Origin: Bacillus sp. EAC
GTDB taxonomy: Bacteria > Bacillota > Bacilli > Bacillales > Bacillaceae_G
Reading direction: 5' to 3'
DNA: 64,000 nt
Assembly (NCBI RefSeq): GCF_002156875.1
Contig: NZ_NCSY01000014.1
Coordinates: forward strand, 124,001-188,000
The notes below the pieces were generated by a model. The model was not told where the DNA came from and did not search any database. It worked only from the letters and a program-made list of their open reading frames with translations. Position numbers and translations under genes: made by a program. Shown here in pieces: positions 45,987-55,063 of the stretch. Each line of letters begins with the position of its first letter. The stretch's first letter is position 1.

Positions 45987-48900
45987 ATGGGAAGTAGCAT
46001 ACAAAAAAATAAGTTTGTAAAAAGCATGACTGTTTTAGCGCTATCAACTAGTTTTATTTTAGCCTCATTTGGAAATGTAACGAATGTATCGAAAGCCGTG
46101 AGTTTGACGAATGTTGATGACATGCTTACTAAGTTAACGCCAATGCAAAGGGCTGCTTTAAATCAACTAACAGCAAAGGCTACGACGGGTCTTCAAATTT
46201 CTCATGATATTGATTTAAAGTCTACTGAACAAACGAATGTAATTGTTGAGTTTACAAATAAGCCAGCAAAAGTGGCTAAAATTGAAGCAAGTGTAGAAGG
46301 AAAGCAGCTTACTGAGGCCGAAGCTTCAGGGTTAGTGGATCAGGATCATAAAACGTTTCAAGCTGAAGTGGGCCAAGTATTAACTGATGAAAAAAAGTCA
46401 AAAGTAAGTTTCAAGATAAATCGATCATATAAAACTGCCTTTAATGGTGTATCAATGAATCTACCTGCAAATCAAATTGAAAATCTATTAAAATCAAAAG
46501 TAGTAAAAAATGTTTGGAGTAATGAACAATTCAAGATTGATCCTCCAGACCAAAAAGAAATTACTGACCAATTTAAAGCTGATGAATTTAACATTGCGAA
46601 TTATTCACCTTACGATGGATTAGACCGTATTCACGAAGAAGGTTTAACAGGGAAAGGAATTAAAATAGGTATTCTGGACACAGGGATTGATTATAATCAT
46701 CCAGATTTAAAGGATGCTTATAAAGGAGGATACGATTTCGTCGATAATGATAGCGATCCAATGGAAACGACTTTTGCAGATTGGAAAAAATCAGGCCAAC
46801 CAGAAATTATTAATTCGAATACATATTATACCGAGCATGGAACACATGTAGCTGGAATCATCGGCGGCCGAGGAGTTGCTGACAGTGAGTATAAAACGAT
46901 TGGCGCAGCACCTGAAGCAGATCTTTATTCTTACCGAGTACTCGGACCATATGGAAGTGGTACGAGTGATGACATCATTGCAGCGATTGATCAAGCGGTG
47001 AAGGATGGAATGGACGTCATTAATATGTCATTAGGTGCTACGATCAATAACCCACTTTTTGTCACATCTGTAGCCGTTAATAATGCGGTATTAAGTGGAG
47101 TGACAACTGTTGTAGCTGCGGGGAATAGTGGAGATCAGATGTATACACTTGGTTCGCCAGGAGCAGCGGCATTAGCATTAACGGTTGGTGCATCATCTAG
47201 TGCGATTGATGTGTACGAATATACAGGTAAACAAAATAGTAATGATTATAGATTAAGAGAATTAGCTAGAAACTATTCTGATGATTTAACTAAATTACAA
47301 GGTAAAACATTTAATCTAGTTGAAGTCGGACTTGGGTATCCAGTTGATTACAATGGAAAAGATGTAAATGGAAAGATTGCCCTTGTAAAGCGGGGGGAAA
47401 CTGCATTTGTTGATAAAATCAAAGCCGCGAAGAATAAGGGTGCAGCAGGAATTATCATTTATAATAATGAAGAGAACAAAGCAGAAGGAAACATTCAAAC
47501 GTATGTAGGTGAATCAATATTTGCAATTCCAACTTTCTCTATTTCATATGAAGATGGACTAGCAATTTCAGAGACAATTAAAGCCGGTAAAACAGATTTC
47601 TCATTTGGTGATTTTACAAAAATAAAAACACCTGAAGATGAATTAGCTAGTTTCAGTTCAAGAGGACCATCTCGTATAAATTATGATATCAAGCCTGAAA
47701 TAACTGGGCCAGGTGTTGCCATACTTTCAACTGTCCCATTTTATATAAATGATAAAACAGTAGATGGCACAAAACCTGGGGATTATAAAATTGCATACGA
47801 ACGATTATCTGGTACATCTATGGCTAGCCCTTTTGTTGCAGGCGTATCCGCACTATTACTTCAATCAAATAAAGATTTACAGCCAGCAGATATAAAATCT
47901 ATTTTGATGAATACAGCAGATCCATTATCTAAAGAATACAGTGTATTTGAAGTAGGAAGCGGACGAGTTGATGCGTATGAAGCAATTCACTCAAATGTTG
48001 AATTAAGTGTCGTAGATAAAACGCGTACTCTTATTAATGGAAAGGAAAAATTAATTAATGAGTTAACGGGTGCAATGAGCTTCGGATCACTAAGCTTTAA
48101 TGACAAAAATCAATTAGCATCACGAAATATTACACTTAAAAATCGAAGTGAAAAGGCGAAAACCTTTAACATTAATGTTCACTATCAAACTGGATTAAAA
48201 GGATCAAAAGATGCATCTAAAAATAATGTGACATTAACTTCTCCAACAACTGTAAAATTAAATGGAATTAGCCAAAAATCAATTCAATTTAATTTGGATA
48301 TCCCGAAAACTGCTGAAAAAGGAATTTATGAAGGCTATATCGTTTTTACAAATAGTGTGGATTCTACAGAACAATATCAAATCCCATTTGGTGTTCACTA
48401 TGTAGAAGAAGGATTTAACTCAATGAAAGCACTAAATAAAATGATGACTTCTGATTATACGAATTGGTATCCTTTATTAGATTACGACACTACCGTACTG
48501 TTTAATTCTAGATCAAATATGGAAACACTGGATTTCGTTTTGTTAGATGGTGAAACCAATCAAGAGATTGGGTATTTAGGACAAATGGACGCTTCTCAAC
48601 TTAATGATGATACTGATTATTATGTAAATGGAGTATTTACCGGAATGTATTTACCATTTACTGGAGACACAAAACAACCGATATCAACTAAAGCGGTAAA
48701 AGTACCGTATGGACCAGCCCATTATAAAGTGAAAATGATTGGAACAAATAAACAAGGGAAAACATTCGGGGTGATTGACCATACAATGATTGATATTACA
48801 GGTCCAACATTGACGACAGATTTAAATGATGGCTTTATTGAAATTAAGCCTGGTACGACATCTTATCCGATTTCAGGGAAAGTTTTTGATAAAACAAATG

Positions 48901-50114
48901 ATGACTATAGAAAGCAAGGAATTGCGATTGATCAATCAAGCAATTTTATAATGGAAAAAAATAATCATTATTTATATACGAATGGATTCTATGTTGATAC
49001 GGAAGGAAACTTTTCGTATGATATCCCGATTGATCCGACTGCAAGTAGCGTAAATGTAGAATTACAAGGGTACAATACAGCTGGAATTGGAACAAGATAT
49101 AAAAACTTTACATTTGTTCCAGAAGGCACACCATATGTATATGGAAGTACTGAAAATGATTATGTGAATTTAGGTGAGAACGTAAAAGTTACTTTAACAG
49201 CTAATAATCTTACAGATGCGAGAAAACTAGCTACTAGTTTCTCATTTTCAAATAGTCAATTAGAAGTGATTGATGTAAAAGTACATCCTACGATCGAAAA
49301 AATTGGACACGCAAAGCTTACAACTGAAACAGTTCCATCTGGTTCAAGTACAGAATTAAATGTAAAGATGGAATTTACAGAAGGAAAAGTATCAGGTGAT
49401 GTTCCATTTGCTGAAGTAACACTTAAAGTGAAAGACGATCTTTATGAAATAATGTATCCTTTCGAGGAATCATCCGCTTCTTATGCAAATGAATCAAACG
49501 AAACATTCTCAATGGTCTCTGCAATTGTCCCAATTTGGACGAAACCATTAAAATCAGCAACTTCGGGTTCACTTGGAATACCAGAATCATTCGTAAGAGA
49601 AGGTAGAAATACTTGGAGAGTCGACCCATCTCAAATAGGAGCAGTTTTATCTGTGAAAGATAAAGAAGGTAATAATTATCCTGGTGTACTCAATCGATAT
49701 GGACAACTTAGCGTTGAAAAATTACCTATTACACTTGAAGAGTTGGTCGAATCAATCGATCTTCCAGGGCATTTCACGATTTATAAACCATTTCATGTAG
49801 GGTTTGTGAATGATGAAGGGAAAGCTACTGCACACCATAATCCAGAAATCAATTTAATCGCTCCAGTTCCAGGAGATGTTAATAAAGATAATGTGATCGA
49901 TATAAAGGATGCAATTTTCATCCAAACATACTGGGGTACGAATAAACGTAGTGCAGATATAAATTTTGATGGTAACGTCGATGCAAAAGACTTTGCGTTT
50001 TTTGAGAAGAATTATTTAATGCAGAATCCGACTGTGGCTGATGCTCCTAAGCCTGTTAAGAAATATAAAGGTAAGGCAATTGAGGATATAAAAACTGAGT
50101 TAGGAATAAATTAA
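45987..50114 (+). CDS. Secreted Vpr-like S8 subtilase with C-terminal dockerin domain
   Basis: This 1375-residue exported protease has a signal peptide (about 1-38) and an inhibitor-I9 propeptide (about residues 75-190, with VEFTNKPAKVAKIEASVEGK and NGVSMNLPANQIENLL). The catalytic domain has Asp 231 (GILDTGIDYNHPD), His 284 (EHGTHVAGIIGG) and Ser 611 (LSGTSMASPFVAG), with a PA-type insertion around residues 450-520. Several beta-sandwich/Fn3-like modules follow. The C-terminus is a type I dockerin: PGDVNKDNVIDIKDAIFIQT and ADINFDGNVDAKDFAFFEKN, each with a calcium loop. A dockerin without visible scaffoldin suggests calcium-dependent self- or cell-surface association. Two stand-alone I9-like genes follow downstream. 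Confidence 0.93.
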   Translation: MGSSIQKNKFVKSMTVLALSTSFILASFGNVTNVSKAVSLTNVDDMLTKLTPMQRAALNQLTAKATTGLQISHDIDLKSTEQTNVIVEFTNKPAKVAKIEASVEGKQLTEAEASGLVDQDHKTFQAEVGQVLTDEKKSKVSFKINRSYKTAFNGVSMNLPANQIENLLKSKVVKNVWSNEQFKIDPPDQKEITDQFKADEFNIANYSPYDGLDRIHEEGLTGKGIKIGILDTGIDYNHPDLKDAYKGGYDFVDNDSDPMETTFADWKKSGQPEIINSNTYYTEHGTHVAGIIGGRGVADSEYKTIGAAPEADLYSYRVLGPYGSGTSDDIIAAIDQAVKDGMDVINMSLGATINNPLFVTSVAVNNAVLSGVTTVVAAGNSGDQMYTLGSPGAAALALTVGASSSAIDVYEYTGKQNSNDYRLRELARNYSDDLTKLQGKTFNLVEVGLGYPVDYNGKDVNGKIALVKRGETAFVDKIKAAKNKGAAGIIIYNNEENKAEGNIQTYVGESIFAIPTFSISYEDGLAISETIKAGKTDFSFGDFTKIKTPEDELASFSSRGPSRINYDIKPEITGPGVAILSTVPFYINDKTVDGTKPGDYKIAYERLSGTSMASPFVAGVSALLLQSNKDLQPADIKSILMNTADPLSKEYSVFEVGSGRVDAYEAIHSNVELSVVDKTRTLINGKEKLINELTGAMSFGSLSFNDKNQLASRNITLKNRSEKAKTFNINVHYQTGLKGSKDASKNNVTLTSPTTVKLNGISQKSIQFNLDIPKTAEKGIYEGYIVFTNSVDSTEQYQIPFGVHYVEEGFNSMKALNKMMTSDYTNWYPLLDYDTTVLFNSRSNMETLDFVLLDGETNQEIGYLGQMDASQLNDDTDYYVNGVFTGMYLPFTGDTKQPISTKAVKVPYGPAHYKVKMIGTNKQGKTFGVIDHTMIDITGPTLTTDLNDGFIEIKPGTTSYPISGKVFDKTNDDYRKQGIAIDQSSNFIMEKNNHYLYTNGFYVDTEGNFSYDIPIDPTASSVNVELQGYNTAGIGTRYKNFTFVPEGTPYVYGSTENDYVNLGENVKVTLTANNLTDARKLATSFSFSNSQLEVIDVKVHPTIEKIGHAKLTTETVPSGSSTELNVKMEFTEGKVSGDVPFAEVTLKVKDDLYEIMYPFEESSASYANESNETFSMVSAIVPIWTKPLKSATSGSLGIPESFVREGRNTWRVDPSQIGAVLSVKDKEGNNYPGVLNRYGQLSVEKLPITLEELVESIDLPGHFTIYKPFHVGFVNDEGKATAHHNPEINLIAPVPGDVNKDNVIDIKDAIFIQTYWGTNKRSADINFDGNVDAKDFAFFEKNYLMQNPTVADAPKPVKKYKGKAIEDIKTELGIN

Positions 50115-50222
50115 CATATAGTTAAGGGATTTCTAATAATATTAATTTAATTCAGTAGATCATTTGCAGACATTTTTTATTTGGGCTATAATAACTTAAA
50201 CCATTTTCTTTACTAGATATAT

Positions 50223-50260
50223 CCCTTATTCGTTCTATTGAATAAGGGTTTTTTATTTTT
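50223..50260 (+). terminator. Terminator of the subtilase gene
   Basis: CCCTTATTC at 50223-50231 pairs with GAATAAGGG at 50240-50248, followed by a long T-run. Confidence 0.9.
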
Positions 50261-50263
50261 TTA

Positions 50264-50299
50264 GAAAAAAAAAAGACAAATTCGATAAGAATTTGTCTT
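50264..50299 (-). terminator. Terminator of the cold-shock gene
   Basis: AAGACAAATTC at 50273-50283 pairs with GAATTTGTCTT at 50289-50299; the A-run from 50264 gives the minus-strand U tail. Confidence 0.9.
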
Positions 50300-50312
50300 T
50301 GTGTATGTTATA

Positions 50313-50513
50313 TTATGCTTTTTTAACGTTTGTAGCTTGTGCACCACGTTGTCCTTGTTCTACTTCAAATGTAACTGCTTGACCTTCATCTAAAGATTTG
50401 AAACCTTCACTTTGAATTGCTGAGAAGTGAACGAATACATCATCTCCATTTTCGCGTTCGATGAATCCAAAACCTTTTTCTGCATTAAACCATTTTACTT
50501 TACCATGTTCCAT
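50313..50513 (-). CDS. Cold-shock protein (CspA/CspD family)
   Basis: This 66-residue OB-fold RNA chaperone carries RNP1 (EKGFGFIE) and RNP2 (DVFVHFSAI). The C-terminal [13 protein letters not shown] is typical of Bacillus Csp proteins. The ATG at 50513 has AAGGAGG upstream; ten further codons exist in frame but lie across that site. It sits between the subtilase gene and the I9-like genes, on the other strand. Confidence 0.95.
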   Translation of the reverse strand: MEHGKVKWFNAEKGFGFIERENGDDVFVHFSAIQSEGFKSLDEGQAVTFEVEQGQRGAQATNVKKA

Positions 50514-50704
50514 TAAAAAATCCTCCTTGTGTGGGTTGCACACATTGTAATTTAATTATAATAACAATAAAGTTAAAAATAATCAAATAGACCAAAATTG
50601 TTTAGTTCAAAAGATTTTACTTAACTTCTTTAAAGGGTAGTTTATATTAATAGAAATAGACAGAATTCTAAAGAGAGAGTTTAGGATTAAATGGATTGAG
50701 AATG

Positions 50705-50748
50705 AAAAGACAATCTAAGGGAGACAATCCTGATAGATTGTCTTTTTT
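50705..50748 (+). promoter_or_regulatory. Leader hairpin before the first I9-like gene, with alternative pairings
   Basis: AAAAGACAATCT at 50705-50716 can pair with AGATTGTCTTTT at about 50735-50746, giving a terminator-like stem and T-run. A second copy of GACAATC at about 50723-50729 can pair with the same GATTGTC through a six-base loop. No + strand gene precedes it before the divergent cold-shock gene, so it belongs to the leader of the I9-like gene. An almost identical leader precedes the next gene. Confidence 0.55.
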
Positions 50749-50790
50749 CATTAAAACATGAATACAGTTTTTAAAGGAGTGGTAGTTAAT

Positions 50791-51297
50791 ATGAAGAAGT
50801 TTACTAGTGGGGCCATTTTTATGGTGACAATCCTTTCAATCTTGAGAGGATGTAGTGAGAATACATTTAATAGAAATAAGATAATGAGTCAGGTAGAGGA
50901 GGCGAAAGAAACGATGGGTACTTCAGTATTTGTAGATCCTAGCATTGATCAATCTAGTAATAAGACTGTATCGATTATCATTGAATTTAAAACTAAGCCA
51001 GCGAAAATCGCAGTAATTGAAGCAGAAGCGCAGGGGAAACAATTAAGTTTGGATGAGGCTAAGCAAAAAGTAGAGGAAAGTCATGAGCAATTCCAAAAAG
51101 AACTACAAACTTTACTAGCTCAAAATCAAGTACCATTTACCGTAAAGCATGTTTATAAGACAGCTTTGAATGGGGTTTCGATGGAATTGCCTGGGAATGA
51201 AGTGAAGCGATTGATGCAGTCAAGTGTGATCGGAAGAATTACTTTAAATAAGGAAATACATCTTGATCCACCGATTCAGCCGTTTAAGCAGATGTAA
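50791..51297 (+). CDS. Stand-alone I9 propeptide-like exported protein 1
   Basis: This protein of about 168 residues starts with a signal ending SILRGCSENT, an imperfect lipobox with a possible lipidated Cys 21. The rest aligns with the I9 propeptide of the upstream subtilase: SIIIEFKTKPAKIAVIEAEA, GKQLSLDEAKQKVEESHEQF and KTALNGVSMELPGNEVKRLM, ending IHLDPPIQPFKQM just where a propeptide would end. No protease domain follows. It may be a dedicated inhibitor or folding helper for subtilases. ATG 50791 lies about 11 bases after AAAGGAG; an ATG 11 codons earlier lacks a site. Confidence 0.75.
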   Translation: MKKFTSGAIFMVTILSILRGCSENTFNRNKIMSQVEEAKETMGTSVFVDPSIDQSSNKTVSIIIEFKTKPAKIAVIEAEAQGKQLSLDEAKQKVEESHEQFQKELQTLLAQNQVPFTVKHVYKTALNGVSMELPGNEVKRLMQSSVIGRITLNKEIHLDPPIQPFKQM

Positions 51298-51355
51298 CAT
51301 GTTAGAGTAATAGTTACTTTTAGTAGTGAGATGAGTTTTCAGTGAATTAAGAATG

Positions 51356-51398
51356 AAAAGACAATCGAAGGGACACAATCCTGATAGGTTGTTTTTTT
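51356..51398 (+). promoter_or_regulatory. Duplicated leader hairpin before the second I9-like gene
   Basis: AAAAGACAATCGAAGGGACA at 51356-51375 and ACAATCCTGATAGGTTG followed by seven T residues repeat the leader at 50705-50748 with few changes. The stem is weaker here. It may terminate the previous gene, but its equal position before both genes suggests it was duplicated as part of the gene unit. Confidence 0.55.
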
Positions 51399-51415
51399 AT
51401 TTTAGAGGAGTAGAT

Positions 51416-51928
51416 ATGAATATGATGAGATTATATAAAGGTACCATACTAGTTGTAGCAATTCTTTCAAGTATATTTAAATGGAATGAAAATACACTTA
51501 ATAAGAATCAATTTATAAATGAGGGAAAGGTGGTAAAAGAAACGATGAGTGCTTCTTTTTATGTAGACCCTACCATTGATTTTTCAAGTGAAAAAATCAT
51601 TTCAATTATCATTGAATTTAAAATAAAACCTGCTAAAATTGCTGTTCAAGATGCTGAGGCTGAAGGAAAACAATTAACGTTAGAAGAAGCAACTAAAAAT
51701 GTTGAGGAAAGTCATGAGATGTTTCAAAAAGAACTAAAAACTTTACTCGATGATCACCAAGTTCCTTATACGATAAGACGTACATATAAGACGGTCCTCA
51801 ACGGTGTTTCGATGGAGTTACCAGCAAAGGAAATCAAAAGATTACAGCAGTCTACAGTGATAGAGAAAATCTATCCAAATAGAAAAGTTCACCTTTTTCC
51901 ATCTATTACACCATTTAATCAAATGTAA
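51416..51928 (+). CDS. Stand-alone I9 propeptide-like exported protein 2
   Basis: This 170-residue paralogue of the preceding protein has a hydrophobic N-terminus (LYKGTILVVAILSSIFKWNE), and the Cys of protein 1 is replaced by Trp, so it is anchored or secreted, not lipidated. It then has SIIIEFKIKPAKIAVQDAEA, GKQLTLEEATKNVEESHEMF, KTVLNGVSMELPAKEIKRLQ and the end VHLFPSITPFNQM. ATG 51416 has AGAGGAG five bases upstream. The tandem arrangement and shared leader show a duplication after separation from a protease gene. Confidence 0.75.
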   Translation: MNMMRLYKGTILVVAILSSIFKWNENTLNKNQFINEGKVVKETMSASFYVDPTIDFSSEKIISIIIEFKIKPAKIAVQDAEAEGKQLTLEEATKNVEESHEMFQKELKTLLDDHQVPYTIRRTYKTVLNGVSMELPAKEIKRLQQSTVIEKIYPNRKVHLFPSITPFNQM

Positions 51929-51957
51929 TTTCCTTTTAATAGGAATTCTGAATTAGT

Positions 51958-51988
51958 CAGATTGATTTCATAGATCAATCTGCTTTTT
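51958..51988 (+). terminator. Terminator of the second I9-like gene
   Basis: CAGATTGAT at 51958-51966 pairs with ATCAATCTG at 51974-51982, followed by CTTTTTCTG. Confidence 0.85.
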
Positions 51989-52191
51989 CTGTTGCAAGAA
52001 GACTAACATAAGAGACCTTAACAAAAGAATTGCTAACTCGACATTTCAATCTTAATACTGCTTATTTTGTTGGATGAATTTTATGCTAAAAGTACTATTC
52101 TATTTATAGACTTACTGTAGCATTATATTTATTTCTCGGAGGTGACTTCCCGGGAGAGCTGATTGACTAAATACATAAATGGGGGAGTAGG

Positions 52192-52977
52192 ATGAAAGCT
52201 TTGTCTAGATTTAGACTACCAATTTCTGTAATGCTTACTTTTTTACTAATTTTTACGTTTTCATTCCCAAAAGGATCTCATGCGGCAACACTTAAAACGA
52301 ACGTAAAGTATGTCTCTCTTGGCGATTCATTGGCAGCAGGACAAACGCCAAATAAAACGATTGATAAAAGTTATGCTGATTTTCTCTCAGATCAACTTAA
52401 ACAAACAGGTTATAATGTAACGACTCAAAAATTTGGCGTGCCAGGCTACACGACAAAGAACTTATATACACAGATATTACAAGATACAAATGTGCGAAAT
52501 GCGATTGATAAATCATCAATTGTTACGATTGATATAGGAGCAAATGATTTGCTTCAAGTTCCTGGCATCCTTAGCGGAAATGCTAGTCCAAAAGCTGTTG
52601 ATGATGCTGTGTGGAATGCATATTTATATACTGTTTTAATCCTTGGAGAAATTAAATTTATCAATCCAAAGACGCAGGTGTATTTAATGGGATATTACAA
52701 TCCATTCTTGCGTCTGCAACTAATCAATTCTCCGTTAGCAGGTCCTTTTGCAGCTTTACTTAATCAATTGAATAACAATATTTTACAAGCTTCAAAGATG
52801 TATCCATCCGTTTATTATGTACCGACAGCTGAAGTTTTTTCTGCAAATATACAAAATTATTTAAGGTATGTACCAAATGCTGCTGATATTCACTTAAGTT
52901 TAGAAGGATACCAGGTCGTAGGTAATCAATTTTTCCAAAAAATAGTTAGTGTGAATGCATTACCGATTGCTCAGTAG
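52192..52977 (+). CDS. Secreted SGNH/GDSL hydrolase
   Basis: This 261-residue protein has a signal peptide with probable cleavage after SHA (residue 31). The block I motif is YVSLGDSLAAGQ with nucleophile Ser 46; block III is VTIDIGANDLLQV with the conserved Gly and Asn; the C-terminal DIHLSLEGYQVVG supplies Asp and His. It is probably an extracellular lipase or esterase. GGGGGAG precedes the ATG. A good terminator follows. Confidence 0.92.
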   Translation: MKALSRFRLPISVMLTFLLIFTFSFPKGSHAATLKTNVKYVSLGDSLAAGQTPNKTIDKSYADFLSDQLKQTGYNVTTQKFGVPGYTTKNLYTQILQDTNVRNAIDKSSIVTIDIGANDLLQVPGILSGNASPKAVDDAVWNAYLYTVLILGEIKFINPKTQVYLMGYYNPFLRLQLINSPLAGPFAALLNQLNNNILQASKMYPSVYYVPTAEVFSANIQNYLRYVPNAADIHLSLEGYQVVGNQFFQKIVSVNALPIAQ

Positions 52978-53067
52978 AGCTGAAATTAGCTGATGAAAAA
53001 TCAATTAAATAGATTAATATTCGTTTGGGAATATTAAATTTTCATGTCTATTATTGATAAATAAGTA

Positions 53068-53107
53068 AACCCTCGTTAATAATTTACATGTAACGAGGTT
53101 TTTTTGT
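53068..53107 (+). terminator. Terminator of the SGNH hydrolase gene
   Basis: AACCCTCGTTA pairs with TAACGAGGTT and is followed by seven T residues, with a loop of about a dozen bases. Confidence 0.85.
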
Positions 53108-53457
53108 ATTCATTTTTAATTATCATTTCTGTTTAAACTTTTATACAATAATTTTATATGGAGTGATTATAAGAGGGGATTGTAAATGTTTGATCGTAAC
53201 ATTATACTCATATTTTTTTATTGTTTCTTAGGGAAAATAATATGGTGAAAACAGCAATGGTTTCTTTTAAATAAGTTAGCTGGTAAAATACTAACAAAGT
53301 ATTTTGATAGGATGCATGAGTGGAGAAAAATTCCATTCCTACTACTCTGCTAAAACATACATAAATAGATAAAAGATTCGAATGATATGAGGGGTTCTTC
53401 GGTCACTCTTTGAAAAGCGTGAAATGAATGGGATTTGATTGACGAGGAGGAATAATC
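53108..53457. other. Region upstream of the FtsZ paralogue
   Basis: A short frame at 53186-53248 codes a 20-residue hydrophobic peptide (MFDRNIILIFFYCFLGKIIW) with GAGGGG seven bases upstream. It could be a tiny membrane peptide or an accident. No other structure is clear. GAGGAGG at about 53442-53448 serves the FtsZ start. Confidence 0.3.
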
Positions 53458-54783
53458 ATGTTGGAATTTGATACGAATATAGAACAATTAGCAAAGATAA
53501 AGGTCATCGGAGTTGGCGGTGGCGGTAACAATGCCGTGAACCGTATGATTGAGGATGGAGTTGAAGGGGTAGAATTTATTGCCTTTAATACAGATGCACA
53601 AGCTCTTAAGCAATCAAAAGCTAGCATCACGATGCAAATCGGTGCAACTTTGACAAGAGGTTTAGGTGCGGGTGCAAATCCGGAGATAGGAAAAAAAGCT
53701 GTAGAAGAAAGTAAACAGCAGATTGAAGAAATAATTGCAGGCGCGGACATGGTATTCGTAACAGCCGGAATGGGCGGTGGGACAGGCACAGGAGCAGCGC
53801 CTTCTATTGCTAAGATTGCCCGAAATCTTGGAGCACTAACAATTGGGGTTGTCACACGACCATTCAAATTTGAAGGTAAAAAGCGTGCAGTCAACGCGGA
53901 AATGGGTATTAAAGCACTTAGGGATGCAGTTGATACTTTAATTATCATTCCAAACGATCGATTATTGGAGCTTGTCGATAAAAAGACACCTATGCTTGAA
54001 GCCTTCCGTGAAGCGGATAATGTACTTCGCCAAGGGGTTCAAGGGATTTCCGATTTAATTGCTGTACCTGGTTTAATCAATCTAGATTTTGCTGACGTCA
54101 AAACAGTCATGTCCCATAAAGGAACGGCTTTAATGGGAATCGGTATTGCTAAAGGTGATGGACGAGCTGTTGAGGCTGCGAAGAAAGCATTAAATAGCCC
54201 ATTATTAGAAACTTCGATTAATGGAGCTCACGGTGTAATCATGAACATAACTGGTGGACACAATTTAAGTCTATTTGAGGTACAAGAAGCAGCCGATATT
54301 GTTGCATCTGCGTCTCACGAGGAATTAAATATGATATTTGGTTCAGTCATAGATGAAAGCTTAAAAGACGAAATTATCGTAACAGTCATTGCGACTGGAT
54401 TCACTGAGCAAAATGAGACAGTGGTAAAAACGTCTCCTCAGCCTGCAATGGAAGAAGTGACTAATCGATATATGACCAATCGTTATCAAAGGGAAGAACG
54501 TCATCAATATGAACCAGTAAATCGTAACGAACAGGTTCAAGAATATGACCGATACCAATATGAACCGAGAAACCGTAATGAACAGGTTCAACAAGATTAT
54601 GATCGATATCAAAATGACCCAAGAAGCCGAGGCGAACAGGTTCAGGAATATGATCGATACCAATATGAGCCAAGGAATCGTGAAGAACATGTTCAGGTTC
54701 AAGATCTAGACAATTATTCGAAACAACAAGAAGATTCTTTGTATATTCCAGCGTTTTTACGTAAGAGGAAGAATCGATTTTGA
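53458..54783 (+). CDS. ftsZ: FtsZ cell-division GTPase, paralogue with repeat-built C-terminal linker
   Basis: This 441-residue tubulin-like GTPase has a GTP-binding core that is complete: [18 protein letters not shown], the tubulin signature [19 protein letters not shown], and the synergy loop with [15 protein letters not shown]. The C-terminal peptide [15 protein letters not shown] matches the FtsA/SepF-binding tail of Bacillus FtsZ. Between them the linker consists of four tandem copies of a 17-18-residue unit ([17 protein letters not shown]). The neighbours are an SGNH hydrolase and a secreted protein; ftsA and other dcw genes are absent, so it is likely a second ftsZ. GAGGAGG precedes the ATG. 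Confidence 0.92.
   Translation: MLEFDTNIEQLAKIKVIGVGGGGNNAVNRMIEDGVEGVEFIAFNTDAQALKQSKASITMQIGATLTRGLGAGANPEIGKKAVEESKQQIEEIIAGADMVFVTAGMGGGTGTGAAPSIAKIARNLGALTIGVVTRPFKFEGKKRAVNAEMGIKALRDAVDTLIIIPNDRLLELVDKKTPMLEAFREADNVLRQGVQGISDLIAVPGLINLDFADVKTVMSHKGTALMGIGIAKGDGRAVEAAKKALNSPLLETSINGAHGVIMNITGGHNLSLFEVQEAADIVASASHEELNMIFGSVIDESLKDEIIVTVIATGFTEQNETVVKTSPQPAMEEVTNRYMTNRYQREERHQYEPVNRNEQVQEYDRYQYEPRNRNEQVQQDYDRYQNDPRSRGEQVQEYDRYQYEPRNREEHVQVQDLDNYSKQQEDSLYIPAFLRKRKNRF
54505..54702 (+). repeat. In-frame tandem repeats in the FtsZ linker
   Basis: Units start at 54505, 54556, 54610 and 54661, with lengths 51, 54 and 51 bp and a last partial copy of about 42 bp. Each begins CAATATGA or CAAAATGA and contains GAACAGGTTCA or GAACATGTTCA. 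High nucleotide identity suggests recent expansion by slippage or unequal exchange. Confidence 0.85.
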
Positions 54784-54823
54784 ACGATTAAATAGTTGAC
54801 TCTTTAAGTTTAAAATTAATATG

Positions 54824-54870
54824 AAAAGCCTAATTTCTCAGTAACAAAAGATGAGAAATTAGGCTTTTTA
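54824..54870 (+). terminator. Terminator of the ftsZ paralogue
   Basis: AAAAGCCTAATTTCTC at 54824-54839 pairs with GAGAAATTAGGCTTTT at 54853-54868, a 16-bp perfect stem. Confidence 0.9.
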
Positions 54871-55063
54871 TGTGAGACATTCGTATTGTTAAAATCTGAA
54901 AAAGAGCAAGTCATTTAACCTTAGCCCTTTAGTATTAAGAAGGAACATAGTATTCTATAATAATCATACTTTGGAATGAACTTTCTGTTTAACTTGTTCT
55001 TAATATTCAGTTTACATTAATATGTTAGTTTAGATATGAATACACCAAAAAGGAGTGAATGGA

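Noticed and set aside
53186-53248. 20-residue hydrophobic peptide upstream of ftsZ as a toxin-like gene
   Set aside because: A ribosome-like site exists, but the frame is too short to separate from chance and no antitoxin RNA or terminator can be seen.
53458-54783. FtsZ-like protein as plasmid TubZ
   Set aside because: The core is very close to chromosomal Bacillus FtsZ and keeps the FtsA/SepF-binding tail, which TubZ lacks; no plasmid genes are nearby.
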